A stretch of DNA of 64,000 nucleotides from Planctomycetaceae bacterium (GTDB lineage: Bacteria > Planctomycetota > Planctomycetia > Planctomycetales > Planctomycetaceae): assembly GCA_021732785.1 (NCBI GenBank), contig JAKFUG010000055.1:1-64000 (forward strand), given 5' to 3'. A program made the position numbers and the translations under genes. Below the pieces are notes generated by a model. It worked only from the letters and a program-made list of their open reading frames with translations. It ran no database searches and was not told the DNA's origin. Below, in pieces: positions 26,344 through 35,592 of this stretch. The first letter of the stretch is position 1. Every line of letters begins with the position of its first letter.

Positions 26344-27381
26344 ATGACCGATCCCGATCCCGTTGCCGATCCCGATCCCGCGGTGGTGCTGGAACTTCTC
26401 GCCGCGTTCCGACGTTCCAAAGTGATGTTCGCGGCCCTGAAGCTGGGCGTGTTCGACTTGCTGGTGAGTGGCGGGCAAACGGCGGGATTGATCGCCGAAG
26501 GCCTCGGCATCCATACCGAAGCGGCGCGGCGGTTGCTCGATGCCTGCGTGGGGCTCGGCCTGTTGCGATGGGAAAACGAACGCTATCACAACACGCCCGC
26601 GGCAACGGCGTACCTCACCAAGACGAGTCCGCAACGGCTGACGGGGTATCTCAATTTCTCGAACGACGTGATGTGGGGGCTGTGGGCGCATCTGGATGAC
26701 GCCGTGCGCGAAGGGACGCATCGCTGGAAGCAGGTTTATGGCTGGGACGCACCCATTTTTTCGCACTTCTTCCAGACGCCCGAGCGGAAACGCGAATTCC
26801 TGATGGGAATGCACGGCTTCGGGGTAATCAGTTCGCCGCATGTGGTCCGTGCGGTGAATCTCGCTCCGTTCCAACATCTGGTTGATCTCGGTGGCGCGAC
26901 CGGACATCTTGCCGTGGCGGCGTGTCGACAATATCCCCACCTGCAAGCGACGGTATTCGATCTGCCGGATGCGGTTTCACTCGCTGAAGAGATGGTGGCC
27001 ACAACCGAAGTCGCCAACCGCGTCCGTGTCATCGGCGGCGATTTTTTCACCGACCCCTTGCCCCCGGCCGATCTCTACGCGCTGGGTCGCATCCTGCACG
27101 ACTGGGACGAGCCGAAGATTCATCAACTGTTGGAGCGTATTCATGCCGGATTGCCAACCGGTGGTGGTGTACTCATCGCGGAGAAACTCCTCCGCGACGA
27201 TAAGACTGGTCCGTCGTGGGCGCAGATGCAGGACCTCAACATGCTGACCTGCACGGAAGGCCGCGAGCGGACGCTGGCCGAGTACGCTGCGCTGCTGGAA
27301 CAGCACGGCTTCACGCAAGTGCAAGGCGTGGTCACCGCTTCGCCATTGGATGCCGTGCTGGCGATGAAGAGGTCGACTTAA
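26344..27381 (+). CDS. Class I SAM-dependent O-methyltransferase (ASMT/HIOMT-like)
   Basis: About 345 residues from the ATG at 26344. After an Asp/Pro-rich start, a dimerisation winged-helix domain (about 15-100; FRRSKVMFAALKLGVFDLL, GIHTEAARRLLDACVGLGLL) leads to the catalytic domain with SAM motif LVDLGGATGHLAVAAC (about 178-193), FDLPDAV and RILHDWDEPKIHQLLERI, whose His is the catalytic base in plant and animal relatives. Such enzymes methylate hydroxyls of aromatic or polyketide compounds. No biosynthetic neighbours point to a substrate. Confidence 0.88.
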   Translation: MTDPDPVADPDPAVVLELLAAFRRSKVMFAALKLGVFDLLVSGGQTAGLIAEGLGIHTEAARRLLDACVGLGLLRWENERYHNTPAATAYLTKTSPQRLTGYLNFSNDVMWGLWAHLDDAVREGTHRWKQVYGWDAPIFSHFFQTPERKREFLMGMHGFGVISSPHVVRAVNLAPFQHLVDLGGATGHLAVAACRQYPHLQATVFDLPDAVSLAEEMVATTEVANRVRVIGGDFFTDPLPPADLYALGRILHDWDEPKIHQLLERIHAGLPTGGGVLIAEKLLRDDKTGPSWAQMQDLNMLTCTEGRERTLAEYAALLEQHGFTQVQGVVTASPLDAVLAMKRST

Positions 27382-27396
27382 GATCAGCAAAGCGAT

Positions 27397-27506
27397 GCAG
27401 TGCAAAGTGACCAATGCAAAGTGAAAAGTGCAAAATGAAAAATACGCCCCCTGTGTGATGAATTTCATTTTGCACTTTGCATTGGTCACTTTTCACTTTG
27501 CACTGC
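27397..27506. repeat. AAGTGCAAA-type long inverted repeat, copy 2
   Basis: The left arm (about 27397-27440) reads GCAGTGCAAAGTGACCAATG then CAAAGTGAAAAGTGCAAAAT; the right arm (about 27463-27506) is its near reverse complement ending TTCACTTTGCACTGC, with a short GC-rich centre. It directly follows the methyltransferase stop (27381) and precedes the SGNH-like gene. Non-coding. Confidence 0.8.
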
Positions 27507-27660
27507 ATTTTGCACCAACATCGATGCGGTTCCGGTTCATTGCAAACCGCGCATTCTTCGCATTTCCGCACCAAAAACGTCTCTTGCCCTGTTCGCCGGT
27601 CTTCGCCTACATTTCGGGGTCGCGCGGGAGAAGGGAATCGTCAGCGCAGAAGTCGTGGTT

Positions 27661-28812
27661 ATGGTCCGCTGGGTATTCCGCTGTGGAAAAACGTGCCTGG
27701 GAGCCGTCGTCGGCCTTGCCGCGCTGATCGCCTTGGCCGAAGTCGGCCTGCGCATTACGACGATTTCCAGTCCGCGGCCGCCCGTTCAAAACCGGGCTCC
27801 CCTCCCGACCGCGGTTCCTTCGTGGGTCACCGGTTGGGAACTCCGCCCTCTGCAACGCACCACGATTCGTTCCACGGAGGACGAACCCTTCGTATTCCGT
27901 ACGAATCGGTGGGGCCTGCGTGGTGGTGACGTCGTGGTTCCGAAACCGGCAAACATATTTCGGATTGTCTGTGTGGGCGATGCCAACCTCGTTGCCGCGG
28001 ACTGTCCCGAACCGCAAACGTTTTGCGCCGAATTGCAATCCGCGTTGCAAAATGGTGTCAACTACCCGATTGAAGTTGTGAATGCGGGATTACCCCTCGG
28101 CGGGCCAAGCATCGCCCTCATCCAATTCGAGCGGACGATTGCCTTGATGCAACCGGACGCCATCCTCGTGATGATCGATGCGCAGGATCTCGTGCAGGAC
28201 GTGGCACTCCGCAAATGGGTGACGCGCGACCGTCAGGGATTGCCGGTCAGTTGTGCCCCGCTGGATGATCCGATGCCGAAGTCTCCGAACATGGTGATGC
28301 AACTGCGGGATGAATTCCGGTTGATCGATTGGGGCTGCCAGCGGCTCGTCCAGGAATTGTCGAACGATCATTCCCCGCCGACTTCTCGAACGGGCACGGA
28401 GTTGCCCCGCGAACAGATTGCTCGGGCATTAACGCCGTTACGAGAACTACACCAGCGCTGTGAAGCCCGGCAGGCGCGGATGTTGATCGTCGCGACACCA
28501 TCGCGCGGCACCGTTGTGGGCGACTCAGCGAATGAGCCTTCGGCTGCGTTGGGGGATGCGTCGTTCTTTTCCGTATTGGGTGAACTGCTGAAACAAACCG
28601 GCATCACCGGGATTGATGCGACTTCTGCTTTCCGCAAGTCGGCAGGCGGAAATGAAGACGGCTGGAATCTCGACGAGCAGCACGATCTGGCGGAACTGGT
28701 CGCACAAGGTCTCCGCGAGCGGCTGCCGGGACCGTGGTCCAGCCCGTACTTCCAGCAAGCCCCCGTAACGCCGGCAAGCCATCGTGCCCCCGCCGCACCA
28801 TTGCCGCGGTAG
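27661..28812 (+). CDS. SGNH-hydrolase-like membrane-anchored protein lacking the catalytic Ser
   Basis: About 383 residues from ATG 27661 (a GTG at 27655 is possible). A membrane anchor (about residues 10-32) precedes an SGNH-like domain: FRTNRWGLRG and FRIVCVGDANLVAADCPEPQTFCAELQSAL. Where active members have GDS, this protein has GDA (Ala 108). The block III GxND is also replaced (VMIDAQDL). The C-terminal His region survives as DGWNLDEQHDLAELVAQGL. It therefore looks like a pseudoenzyme. The C-terminus is Pro/Ala-rich. It lies upstream of an HD phosphohydrolase on the same strand. Confidence 0.7.
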   Translation: MVRWVFRCGKTCLGAVVGLAALIALAEVGLRITTISSPRPPVQNRAPLPTAVPSWVTGWELRPLQRTTIRSTEDEPFVFRTNRWGLRGGDVVVPKPANIFRIVCVGDANLVAADCPEPQTFCAELQSALQNGVNYPIEVVNAGLPLGGPSIALIQFERTIALMQPDAILVMIDAQDLVQDVALRKWVTRDRQGLPVSCAPLDDPMPKSPNMVMQLRDEFRLIDWGCQRLVQELSNDHSPPTSRTGTELPREQIARALTPLRELHQRCEARQARMLIVATPSRGTVVGDSANEPSAALGDASFFSVLGELLKQTGITGIDATSAFRKSAGGNEDGWNLDEQHDLAELVAQGLRERLPGPWSSPYFQQAPVTPASHRAPAAPLPR

Positions 28813-28931
28813 ACGGAAGAGTTCCGCATCCAACCGATATGGCTCGTCTCGTTCGCGAAAGGTCGCCTCAACAGAATGCGGCCATCTCGTTACGATGGCA
28901 GTGGCCGATTCTTTCTTTAGGGCAGGTCCGG

Positions 28932-30338
28932 ATGGTTCGCGATTTCGTTAATGAGAGTTTGTCCCACGATCCCATTCACGGGTACATCCCGTTTATCGCG
29001 AAGGCCGGATTGCCGAGCGGGGAAGTCGCCGAACAGGAGATCATTGATCATCCGTGGGTGCAACGGATGCGGCAGATTCATCAATTGCAAACCGCATGGT
29101 GGGTCTTTCCGTCGGCGGAACACATGCGGTTCCAGCACATTCTTGGGGCGATGCACCTGAGTTCGCTGGCCATCGAACATTGGTACGATTCGCTCGCCGA
29201 TGCGTGTCCGAATGTGCCGTCCCGGGCGTATGTGGAAAGCCTCGTCCGCATGGCCGCCTTGCTGCACGACGTCGGGCATGGACCGTTCGGTCATTTCTTT
29301 GACGACCACTATCTCGACCAGTTCGGACTCACGCACGAAGTCATCGGCGGCGTGATTATCGAGCAGGAGTTGGGGGAATTGCTTCGCCGCATCCGCCGCA
29401 ATCCACGTGGATCGTTGCAGCCGCTGGAAGAACTCGAACCCAGCCAGATCGCGTGGTTGATTCGTCGTCCCAAGCGAGGTGCCAAGGATGAAGATGGTCA
29501 TCCCGACTGGTTGCGAAAACTGCGCTCGCTCTTCAGCGGTATCTACACCGTCGACAACATGGACTTTGTCCTGCGCGATGCCTACATGACCGGCTACAAC
29601 ACGCGGGCGTTCGATCTGCACCGCATTCTGCACTACACATTTTTCACGCCGGCCGGGCTGACGATTCATGCGCGCGGATTGCCGACGCTGATCAACTTCA
29701 TCGAAACCCGCGCGAATCTTTTCCGCACAGTGTACTTCCATCGCACGGTGCGGGCGCTCGATCTCGCCCTGGAGGATTTGTTCGCCGAGACGATGCAGCA
29801 TCTGTTTCAGGGCAACCCGGTCGACAATCTGGAGACCTATCGCGCTTTGACGGAATCGTCGTTTCTCGTCGACGTGCAGCGCTGGGCAACGTCGCCGCAA
29901 GCGGAATTGCGCGAACTGGGGCACCGCTGGCGACAGATTCTGTCACGGGAAGTGCAATGGAAAATGGCGTCGGAAAAGACGCTCAACTTTCATTCCGGCA
30001 TGGCCGAACGAACCTCGATTTTCTCCGCACCCGATCTGATCCTTCAACGAGTCCGCGATCGATTGCCCATTTCCTTGCAGAAGATTCCGCTCAAGATTGA
30101 TGTCGCCCGCCATTATCATCGCCCGAGCGGTCGCCTCCCCGCCGGCGGTCAGAATTTTCTGCTGGATCCCGCCGTCGGCACGCCCCAGGAGTTGAGTGAC
30201 GACGATCTCTTCCGGGCGCTGCCGATGAGTTTCTGCATTTTTCGTCTCTATTCACAAGATCACGGCCACGACGCGATTGTGAACGCAGCGCTGAATACCG
30301 TTCTCGGTGACGTCGTGGACGCGAAGACAAACATGTAA
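28932..30338 (+). CDS. HD-domain phosphohydrolase (dGTPase-like, COG1078 type)
   Basis: About 468 residues from the ATG at 28932; the frame upstream to 28734 overlaps the previous gene and is not convincing. The start DPIHGYIPF and IIDHPWVQRMRQIHQLQTAWWVFPSAEHMRFQHILG match YdhJ-like HD proteins. Metal ligands are His 69 (RFQH), His 112-Asp 113 (LLHDVGHGPFGHFFDD) and the LTHEVIG motif (about 133-139). Relatives hydrolyse nucleoside triphosphates or related phosphate esters. The second half is less conserved. Confidence 0.87.
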   Translation: MVRDFVNESLSHDPIHGYIPFIAKAGLPSGEVAEQEIIDHPWVQRMRQIHQLQTAWWVFPSAEHMRFQHILGAMHLSSLAIEHWYDSLADACPNVPSRAYVESLVRMAALLHDVGHGPFGHFFDDHYLDQFGLTHEVIGGVIIEQELGELLRRIRRNPRGSLQPLEELEPSQIAWLIRRPKRGAKDEDGHPDWLRKLRSLFSGIYTVDNMDFVLRDAYMTGYNTRAFDLHRILHYTFFTPAGLTIHARGLPTLINFIETRANLFRTVYFHRTVRALDLALEDLFAETMQHLFQGNPVDNLETYRALTESSFLVDVQRWATSPQAELRELGHRWRQILSREVQWKMASEKTLNFHSGMAERTSIFSAPDLILQRVRDRLPISLQKIPLKIDVARHYHRPSGRLPAGGQNFLLDPAVGTPQELSDDDLFRALPMSFCIFRLYSQDHGHDAIVNAALNTVLGDVVDAKTNM

Positions 30339-30572
30339 CTCTGCGGGCATCAATCTTCCAGTCCGGAAGCCGCATCTATCACGCTTGCGGTTCGCGCCCC
30401 GCGTGGACCCATCACCGGCGTCCAAACTTGAGTACCGTTTCATCCAGAATCGGTTTCCCGACCATTCCCCGTCGTAGGCGTAGACTGGTCGGAGCGCGCA
30501 ACTTGTACCGATGGCACCGGGGGCGGATCACGGATTGTGAACGCGGGGGAACGGGGTCCGATACTCGAAGGC

Positions 30573-30896
30573 ATGAACGACTTCGAACTGGACCAACTGC
30601 GCCGCAATCCCGCCTGGAAGGCCGCACTGCGGCATTATTGGGATGCTCAAACCTCGGCACGGGCGTTACAGTCGGAATTCGACGGCTGGGTTCCCCGGGC
30701 TGCCCAAGTTGCCCAGGTGGATCCGGCAACGTTGTCCGTCGTTCATGGCCGCCTGATTGCCTTCGGCTTTCTCAAGTTCGACCTCTCGAACCGCGAACTG
30801 GGTATGCGGTATCAGTTGACGCCGCTCGGCAAACAGGCCATCGGCGAAGCGGATGTCGTGACGGAAACCGCGGGCGAACTGGCGGAATCGGCGTAA
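30573..30896 (+). CDS. Small hypothetical protein, possible winged-helix
   Basis: About 107 residues from the ATG at 30573 (a GTG at 30537 is in frame). The sequence ARALQSEFDGWVPRAAQVAQVDPATLSVVHGRLIAFGFLKFDLSNRELGM-RYQLTPLGKQAI suggests a small helix-turn-helix with a wing (YQLTPLGKQ is a common end of such folds). No membrane span or metal motif. Regulatory function is a guess. It ends 26 bases before a terminator-like hairpin and is convergent with the OmpA-type gene. Confidence 0.55.
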   Translation: MNDFELDQLRRNPAWKAALRHYWDAQTSARALQSEFDGWVPRAAQVAQVDPATLSVVHGRLIAFGFLKFDLSNRELGMRYQLTPLGKQAIGEADVVTETAGELAESA

Positions 30897-30921
30897 AATC
30901 TTCGATCCGCGCAGGAAGAAA

Positions 30922-30943
30922 CCCAGGGATGGTGATCCCTGGG
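30922..30943. terminator. Terminator-like hairpin, family copy 3
   Basis: CCCAGGGAT and ATCCCTGGG (9-bp perfect stem) followed by CTTCC. It lies between the convergent stops at 30896 and 30975, so it could serve either gene. Same family as 22982 and 25597. Confidence 0.75.
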
Positions 30944-30974
30944 CTTCCAGGTTTCGAATGGGTTGATCGCCGTT

Positions 30975-31802
30975 TTAGCGCTGCATGGTGCCGTCGTCGA
31001 TCCCGGCGATGGAAGCGTCCGGCGCGAGTACGAAAATCTCGACGCGGCGGTTCATCTGGCGGGCGGCATCGTTCGCGTTCGGGGCGATCGGCTGATACAT
31101 GCTGTAACCGGCGGCCCCCATCCGCCCTTCGGCAATTCCCGCCTTCTTCAGCGTCAAGACCACGGCATCGGCCCGATTGGTTGACAGATGCCAGTTGGTC
31201 GGATGCTTGTTGGCGGTCGGCTGTTTCGAGATCGGTTTGTCGTCCGTGTGACCGACAACCAGAATCTTCAGATGCTTGGCATCCGGCGCGTTGATGATTT
31301 GCGCGAACTCGTGCAGAAGTTGCTGATACTTCTGCGTCACCTGATCGCTGCCTGACGCAAAGAGCAGGTCGGAGTTGAACTTGCTGACACCCGTTTCCGG
31401 GTCGAACTCGAACTCCGGATACTTCTGCCGCAGTCCTTCAAACTTCTTGATCTGATCGTTCGACAAAGGGTTGTCGCGCGATGAGGCCAGAATATTTTTG
31501 TACTTCTGCTCGAGTTGTTCGTTACTCGATGCCAGATTGTTCAAGCGCTGGTTGGCCAGATCGAGATTGGCCTTGAGCGCCTGATTCTGTTGATCGAGCC
31601 GCGTTTTCTCATCGGCCAGCGCGTTGAGCGACATGCTGTAGCCGTCCCGCTGCGATGCGAGTTGACGGTTCTGCAGATACATCTGCTGCGTCCGCATTTG
31701 TGCTTGGCTGAGATAATTGTTGGGGGCACAGTGGCACGCTGGCAGGACGCCGCAAATGGCGAACGCCAACCAAACCTGGCCCTTGCGAAGACGAAAACTC
31801 AT
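30975..31802 (-). CDS. OmpA-family peptidoglycan-binding lipoprotein
   Basis: About 275 residues from the ATG at 31802, with AGGAG 6 bases upstream. A signal peptide ends in a lipobox (VLPAC, Cys near residue 23). A coiled coil follows (about 35-105; MYLQNRQLASQRDG, KANLDLANQRLNNLASSNEQLEQKYKNIL). The C-terminal OmpA/MotB domain (about 150-265) shows LLFASGSDQVT, ILVVGHTDDKPI, HLSTNRADAVVLTLKKAGI and NRRVEIFV, which bind peptidoglycan in relatives. Probably an envelope-spanning lipoprotein. The 668 bases upstream hold no gene I can support. Confidence 0.9.
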   Translation of the reverse strand: MSFRLRKGQVWLAFAICGVLPACHCAPNNYLSQAQMRTQQMYLQNRQLASQRDGYSMSLNALADEKTRLDQQNQALKANLDLANQRLNNLASSNEQLEQKYKNILASSRDNPLSNDQIKKFEGLRQKYPEFEFDPETGVSKFNSDLLFASGSDQVTQKYQQLLHEFAQIINAPDAKHLKILVVGHTDDKPISKQPTANKHPTNWHLSTNRADAVVLTLKKAGIAEGRMGAAGYSMYQPIAPNANDAARQMNRRVEIFVLAPDASIAGIDDGTMQR

Positions 31803-32470
31803 CGGCGACTCCTGACCGTTGACTCCCGAGCGCACGCCGACGATGACCGCCGCGTGATCGAGGAGAGACCGATTGTTCGAGGAAAGACCCCGATCAACGG
31901 ATCCCAGCCAACTGGCAACCGCAACTCAATGGAATGCTTGTGAACGAAAATCAGAGAGGCAATTTGACAGGCCTGATGGCGATCATCGTGGTGGGGTGTT
32001 TGTTCCCGCAGACACCCCACCGACCGTTATCAGTCGCGCGGTTTATAATTTCCCCATGCAAGTCTGCCAAGGGAAACTTCAACAATTCTTCGTCCGCGGG
32101 AAATTCGGCCGCTGGAATCGCCGGGGCGGTCCAAAGACCGGCAGAATCTGCCGATGTCTTTACAGCGTCAACACGATTGCCTTGCATCGCGACATCGGTC
32201 ACCATGCGTAGAAACATCCGTCTTCAAGGTCGCCCGGTTCAAGGTCGCCCGGTCGCGGCGCAGCAGGGCTTCTCATGAACATGTCCATGATGAATTCCGG
32301 CCCAACGGGCCAACCCTTCGCGAAAACGAACGGCCGGCCCGTTGGGCCTCTGGAACACATTTTGAAAATCCCATCCCAGGGCCGTTGGCCTTGGCTATTT
32401 GAACGGATGGCCCGTTGGGCCGAAAGACCGAGGGACGGAGCAGCGATCTTCTCTTTTCCGGGGATCATTT
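31803..32470. other. 668-bp gene-free stretch with short palindromes
   Basis: No convincing gene; open frames here have no family features. Near 32222-32252 the unit TTCAAGGTCGCCCGG occurs twice in tandem. Three near-palindromes follow: GGCCCAACGGGCC (32299-32311), GGCCCGTTGGGCC (32336-32348) and GGCCCGTTGGGCC (32409-32421). A similar CCCAACGGGCCGGAATTCC lies at 46195-46213. The promoter of the OmpA-type gene must be in the first part. Confidence 0.7.
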
Positions 32471-34081
32471 GTGTCGCTCGCGGCTGAAGAACCGGTTCCG
32501 TTGTGGGTCAGTCGCGCCGGGGTCGTGGGCGCATTGGTGACATTTTGCGTCGTCTGGTTCAGCCCCACGCCGACGGGGATGGACCCCGCCGGTCAACGTC
32601 TGGCCGCTGTCGCCGCGGTGATGGCCATCTGCTGGATGACGCAGGCGATCGCCATCGAAGTCACCAGCCTGTTGCCGCTCGCGCTCTTTCCCGTGCTGGG
32701 GATTCAATCCGCGAAGACCGTCGCGGGGTTGTACTTCAGCGACAGTTCCTTCTTATATCTCGGGGGCTTCATTCTCGCCCTCGGCATTGAACGCTGGGGG
32801 CTCCACAAGCGGATCGCGCTGGCGATTGTTTCTGCCCTGGGTGTCGGAACCCGGCGGATCGTGCTGGGGATGATGCTCGCCACATTTTTCATTTCGATGT
32901 GGATCAGCAACACCGCCGCGACATTGCTCATGCTGCCCATCGGTCTCGCGTTGTTAACCGCCCTGGAAGAATGGCATGCGGGAGAAGCCCGGAAAGACCC
33001 GGCTTATCAACACCTGGCGATGGCCACGACGTTGGGGATCGGTTATGCCGCGACGATCGGCGGGATGGCGACACTGGTCGGCACCCCCACCAATCTCGTG
33101 TTCGGCGACGTCTTCCGGCGGTTATATCCCGATGGTCCCGCGATTTCGGCCGGTCAATGGATGACGGTGTGGACGCCGTTTTCGTTGTTGTTCCTGTTGG
33201 TGACGTGGGCGCTGCTCACGTGGCGCGGTCGCGTCCCGCAATGGATCGTGCCGTTAGAACGGTCGCTGTTTCGTCGTCAACAAGGCGAACTCGGACCGAT
33301 GCGGACGGGGGAACGCTGGATGGCGGGCATCTTCGGTTTCAGCGTGTGTGCGTGGTTGTTCCGCACCGATTTCATGATTGGTGAAGCCGTCCTGTTTCCG
33401 GGATGGGGTCGCCTGGCAACCGCGTGGTTGACGCATCTCGGCGTCACGGGGAAGGGCGTATCGGAATCGATTAACGATTCGACGGTTGCCATGGTCGTGG
33501 CGTCGGTGATGTTCGTTATTCCGATCTCTCGCAAAGAGGATGGACAAACGCAGCACCTCATGGATTGGGACACCGCATCAAAATTACCCTGGGGCGTACT
33601 CTTGCTGTTTGGTGGCGGATTCGCCTTAGCCGATGCGTGTCGAGTGACGGGGTTAGCCGAATGGTGCGGGCAAGCGCTGGCAACGGTGATTGCCGGGCAG
33701 CCGCTGTGGGTGATTCTGTTCGCGGTGTGTTTGCTGGTGACGTTCTTATCGGAACTGACGTCGAATGTTGCAACGGCGAACGCCTTGTTACCGATGATCG
33801 CCGGGACCGCGGTGGCGCTGGGGCTCGACCCGCGCGTGCTCATGATTCCGGCAACGATGGCCGCAAGCTGCGGGTTCATGCTCCCCGTCAGTACGCCGCC
33901 GCATGCCATCGTCTTCGGTACGGGACGGATTCGACTCTCGCAGATGATGCGTTATGGTCTCGTTCTCAACTTGATGGGGTCGGCACTCATCGTTCTCGCT
34001 ACGTATTGGCTGCTGATGCCGCAACTCGGCATCCGCAGTGGAACGGTCCCCGAGTGGGCCGTGCCGTTGAATCGTCCATAA
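32471..34081 (+). CDS. DASS/SLC13-family anion:sodium symporter
   Basis: About 536 residues from a GTG at 32471 (GGGG upstream); an upstream in-frame TTG at 32399 would read through repeats. About 11-12 membrane spans. Family signatures are present: two SNT-type substrate/sodium loops (ISNTAATLLMLPI, about 145-157, and LTSNVATANALLPM, about 420-433), GGFILALGIERWGLHKRIAL, and the C-terminal GFMLPVSTPPHAIVFGTG. Relatives import C4-dicarboxylates, citrate or sulfate with sodium; the substrate cannot be told. A single-gene unit. Confidence 0.9.
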   Translation: MSLAAEEPVPLWVSRAGVVGALVTFCVVWFSPTPTGMDPAGQRLAAVAAVMAICWMTQAIAIEVTSLLPLALFPVLGIQSAKTVAGLYFSDSSFLYLGGFILALGIERWGLHKRIALAIVSALGVGTRRIVLGMMLATFFISMWISNTAATLLMLPIGLALLTALEEWHAGEARKDPAYQHLAMATTLGIGYAATIGGMATLVGTPTNLVFGDVFRRLYPDGPAISAGQWMTVWTPFSLLFLLVTWALLTWRGRVPQWIVPLERSLFRRQQGELGPMRTGERWMAGIFGFSVCAWLFRTDFMIGEAVLFPGWGRLATAWLTHLGVTGKGVSESINDSTVAMVVASVMFVIPISRKEDGQTQHLMDWDTASKLPWGVLLLFGGGFALADACRVTGLAEWCGQALATVIAGQPLWVILFAVCLLVTFLSELTSNVATANALLPMIAGTAVALGLDPRVLMIPATMAASCGFMLPVSTPPHAIVFGTGRIRLSQMMRYGLVLNLMGSALIVLATYWLLMPQLGIRSGTVPEWAVPLNRP

Positions 34082-34245
34082 CATCTGCCGCAAAAACGTC
34101 TGTCAATATGAATTCCCTTATCGATTCCGAGAACGCGGCATATTCTCAACATGGTACGCTTGACCTCATCGGCAATGAGGGGTAACGTTCTCCCCGTGCC
34201 ACGGAGGGACACCTCAATCACACGAGGGTTGCCAGGGAGGGCTGC

Positions 34246-35580
34246 ATGAATTTATCCCGGAGTCTCGGCAAGTTGTTCGTGCTCGACACGAACGTAATTT
34301 TGCACGATGCCGGTTGTCTCCGTAAGTTTCACGAGCACGACGTCGCGATTCCGATCACGGTCCTCGAAGAGTTGGATCGGTTCAAAAAAGGAAACGACGA
34401 CGTCAACTTCCAGGCCCGCGCTTTTCTGCGGGAGCTGGATGAGCTCACCGGCGATCTCCTTTCTGCTGAGGGAGCGCCGCTCGGCGATGAGCTGGGCTGT
34501 ATTCGCGTGGTGATGGCCCGCGAGTTCTCCAAACGTCTGCAAGAGACGTTCGTGCAGGACAGCCCCGACCACCGCATTCTCGATGTCGCGCTCACGCTGC
34601 AAGCCCACGAAGCGCAGCGGGGCGTGTTCCTCGTCAGCAAAGACACTAATCTGCGCATGAAGGCCAAAGCGCTGGGCCTGCCCGCGCAGGACTACAAGAA
34701 CGACAAGGTCGCCGGGTTCGAAAAACTCTACACCGGCAAGCGCTTCGTCACCGGCGTCCCCAGCGAATTCGTCGACGCTTTCTACCGCGACAACGGCCGC
34801 GTGCCGATCTCCGCGGCCGAGTTCATCGATGCTCCACGGCCCAACGAAAACTTCGTACTGAAGAACGGCTCGAAGTCCGTGCTCGCCACATATCGTGCGA
34901 CCGATCAAACTTTTGGTCGTGTGGAAAAGGTTTCGGCCTACGGCATTACGCCGCGGAATGCCGAGCAATCGTTTGCGCTGCGGGCCCTTCTCGATGACGA
35001 CATCAAACTGGTGACGCTCGTGGGCAAGGCGGGGTCGGGGAAGACGCTCCTCGCGCTCGCCGCCGCTTTGGAATGCAAGAGTCGTTATCGACAGATTCTG
35101 CTCGCGCGGCCCGTCGTGCCCCTCAGCAACCGCGATCTCGGTTTTCTGCCGGGCGACATCTCCGCCAAGCTCGACCCGTACATGCAGCCGCTGTACGACA
35201 ACCTCGGCGTCATCAAGCATCAACACGGCGACGGCGAACCGGCCACGCGGATTCAGGACTGGCTGGAACATCACAAGCTCGAAGTCGCCCCGCTGCCCTA
35301 CATCCGCGGCCGCAGTCTGCAACGGACATATTTCATCGTCGATGAAGCCCAGAACCTCACGCCGCATGAGATCAAGACGATTATCACCCGCGCCGGCGAA
35401 GGAACGAAAGTCGTCTTCACCGGCGACATCCAGCAGATCGATCACCCCTATCTCGATTCGCTGTCCAACGGGTTGACATACCTCATCAACCGCATGGTGG
35501 GCCAACCGATCTATGCCCACATCACGCTGGAAAAAGGTGAACGCAGCGCGCTTGCGGAACTCGCGAGCGATCTGCTGTAG
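34246..35580 (+). CDS. PIN-PhoH family ATPase/RNase (PhoH2, YlaK-like)
   Basis: A 444-residue protein with GGGAGGG before the ATG. The N-terminal PIN nuclease domain (about 8-140) starts [11 protein letters not shown] (Asp 14) and continues [15 protein letters not shown] and [12 protein letters not shown], with acidic residues typical of RNase activity. The PhoH ATPase (about 245-440) has Walker [29 protein letters not shown], Walker [22 protein letters not shown] and [14 protein letters not shown]. PhoH2 proteins are thought to be RNA helicase/RNases with toxin-antitoxin-like biology. No small antitoxin precedes it. Confidence 0.95.
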   Translation: MNLSRSLGKLFVLDTNVILHDAGCLRKFHEHDVAIPITVLEELDRFKKGNDDVNFQARAFLRELDELTGDLLSAEGAPLGDELGCIRVVMAREFSKRLQETFVQDSPDHRILDVALTLQAHEAQRGVFLVSKDTNLRMKAKALGLPAQDYKNDKVAGFEKLYTGKRFVTGVPSEFVDAFYRDNGRVPISAAEFIDAPRPNENFVLKNGSKSVLATYRATDQTFGRVEKVSAYGITPRNAEQSFALRALLDDDIKLVTLVGKAGSGKTLLALAAALECKSRYRQILLARPVVPLSNRDLGFLPGDISAKLDPYMQPLYDNLGVIKHQHGDGEPATRIQDWLEHHKLEVAPLPYIRGRSLQRTYFIVDEAQNLTPHEIKTIITRAGEGTKVVFTGDIQQIDHPYLDSLSNGLTYLINRMVGQPIYAHITLEKGERSALAELASDLL

Positions 35581-35592
35581 TGACTTCGGGAA

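Noticed and set aside
27397-27506. Possible CRISPR array from the repeated AAGTGCAAA units
   Set aside because: Units are short, unequal and arranged as inverted arms without spacers; no cas genes are present.
30428-31294. 288-codon plus-strand frame
   Set aside because: Arg/Gly/Ser-rich with no domain; overlaps the small wHTH-like gene in another frame and the end of the OmpA-type gene on the opposite strand.
34252-35520. 422-codon antisense frame
   Set aside because: Shadow of the PIN-PhoH gene, which has all catalytic motifs.
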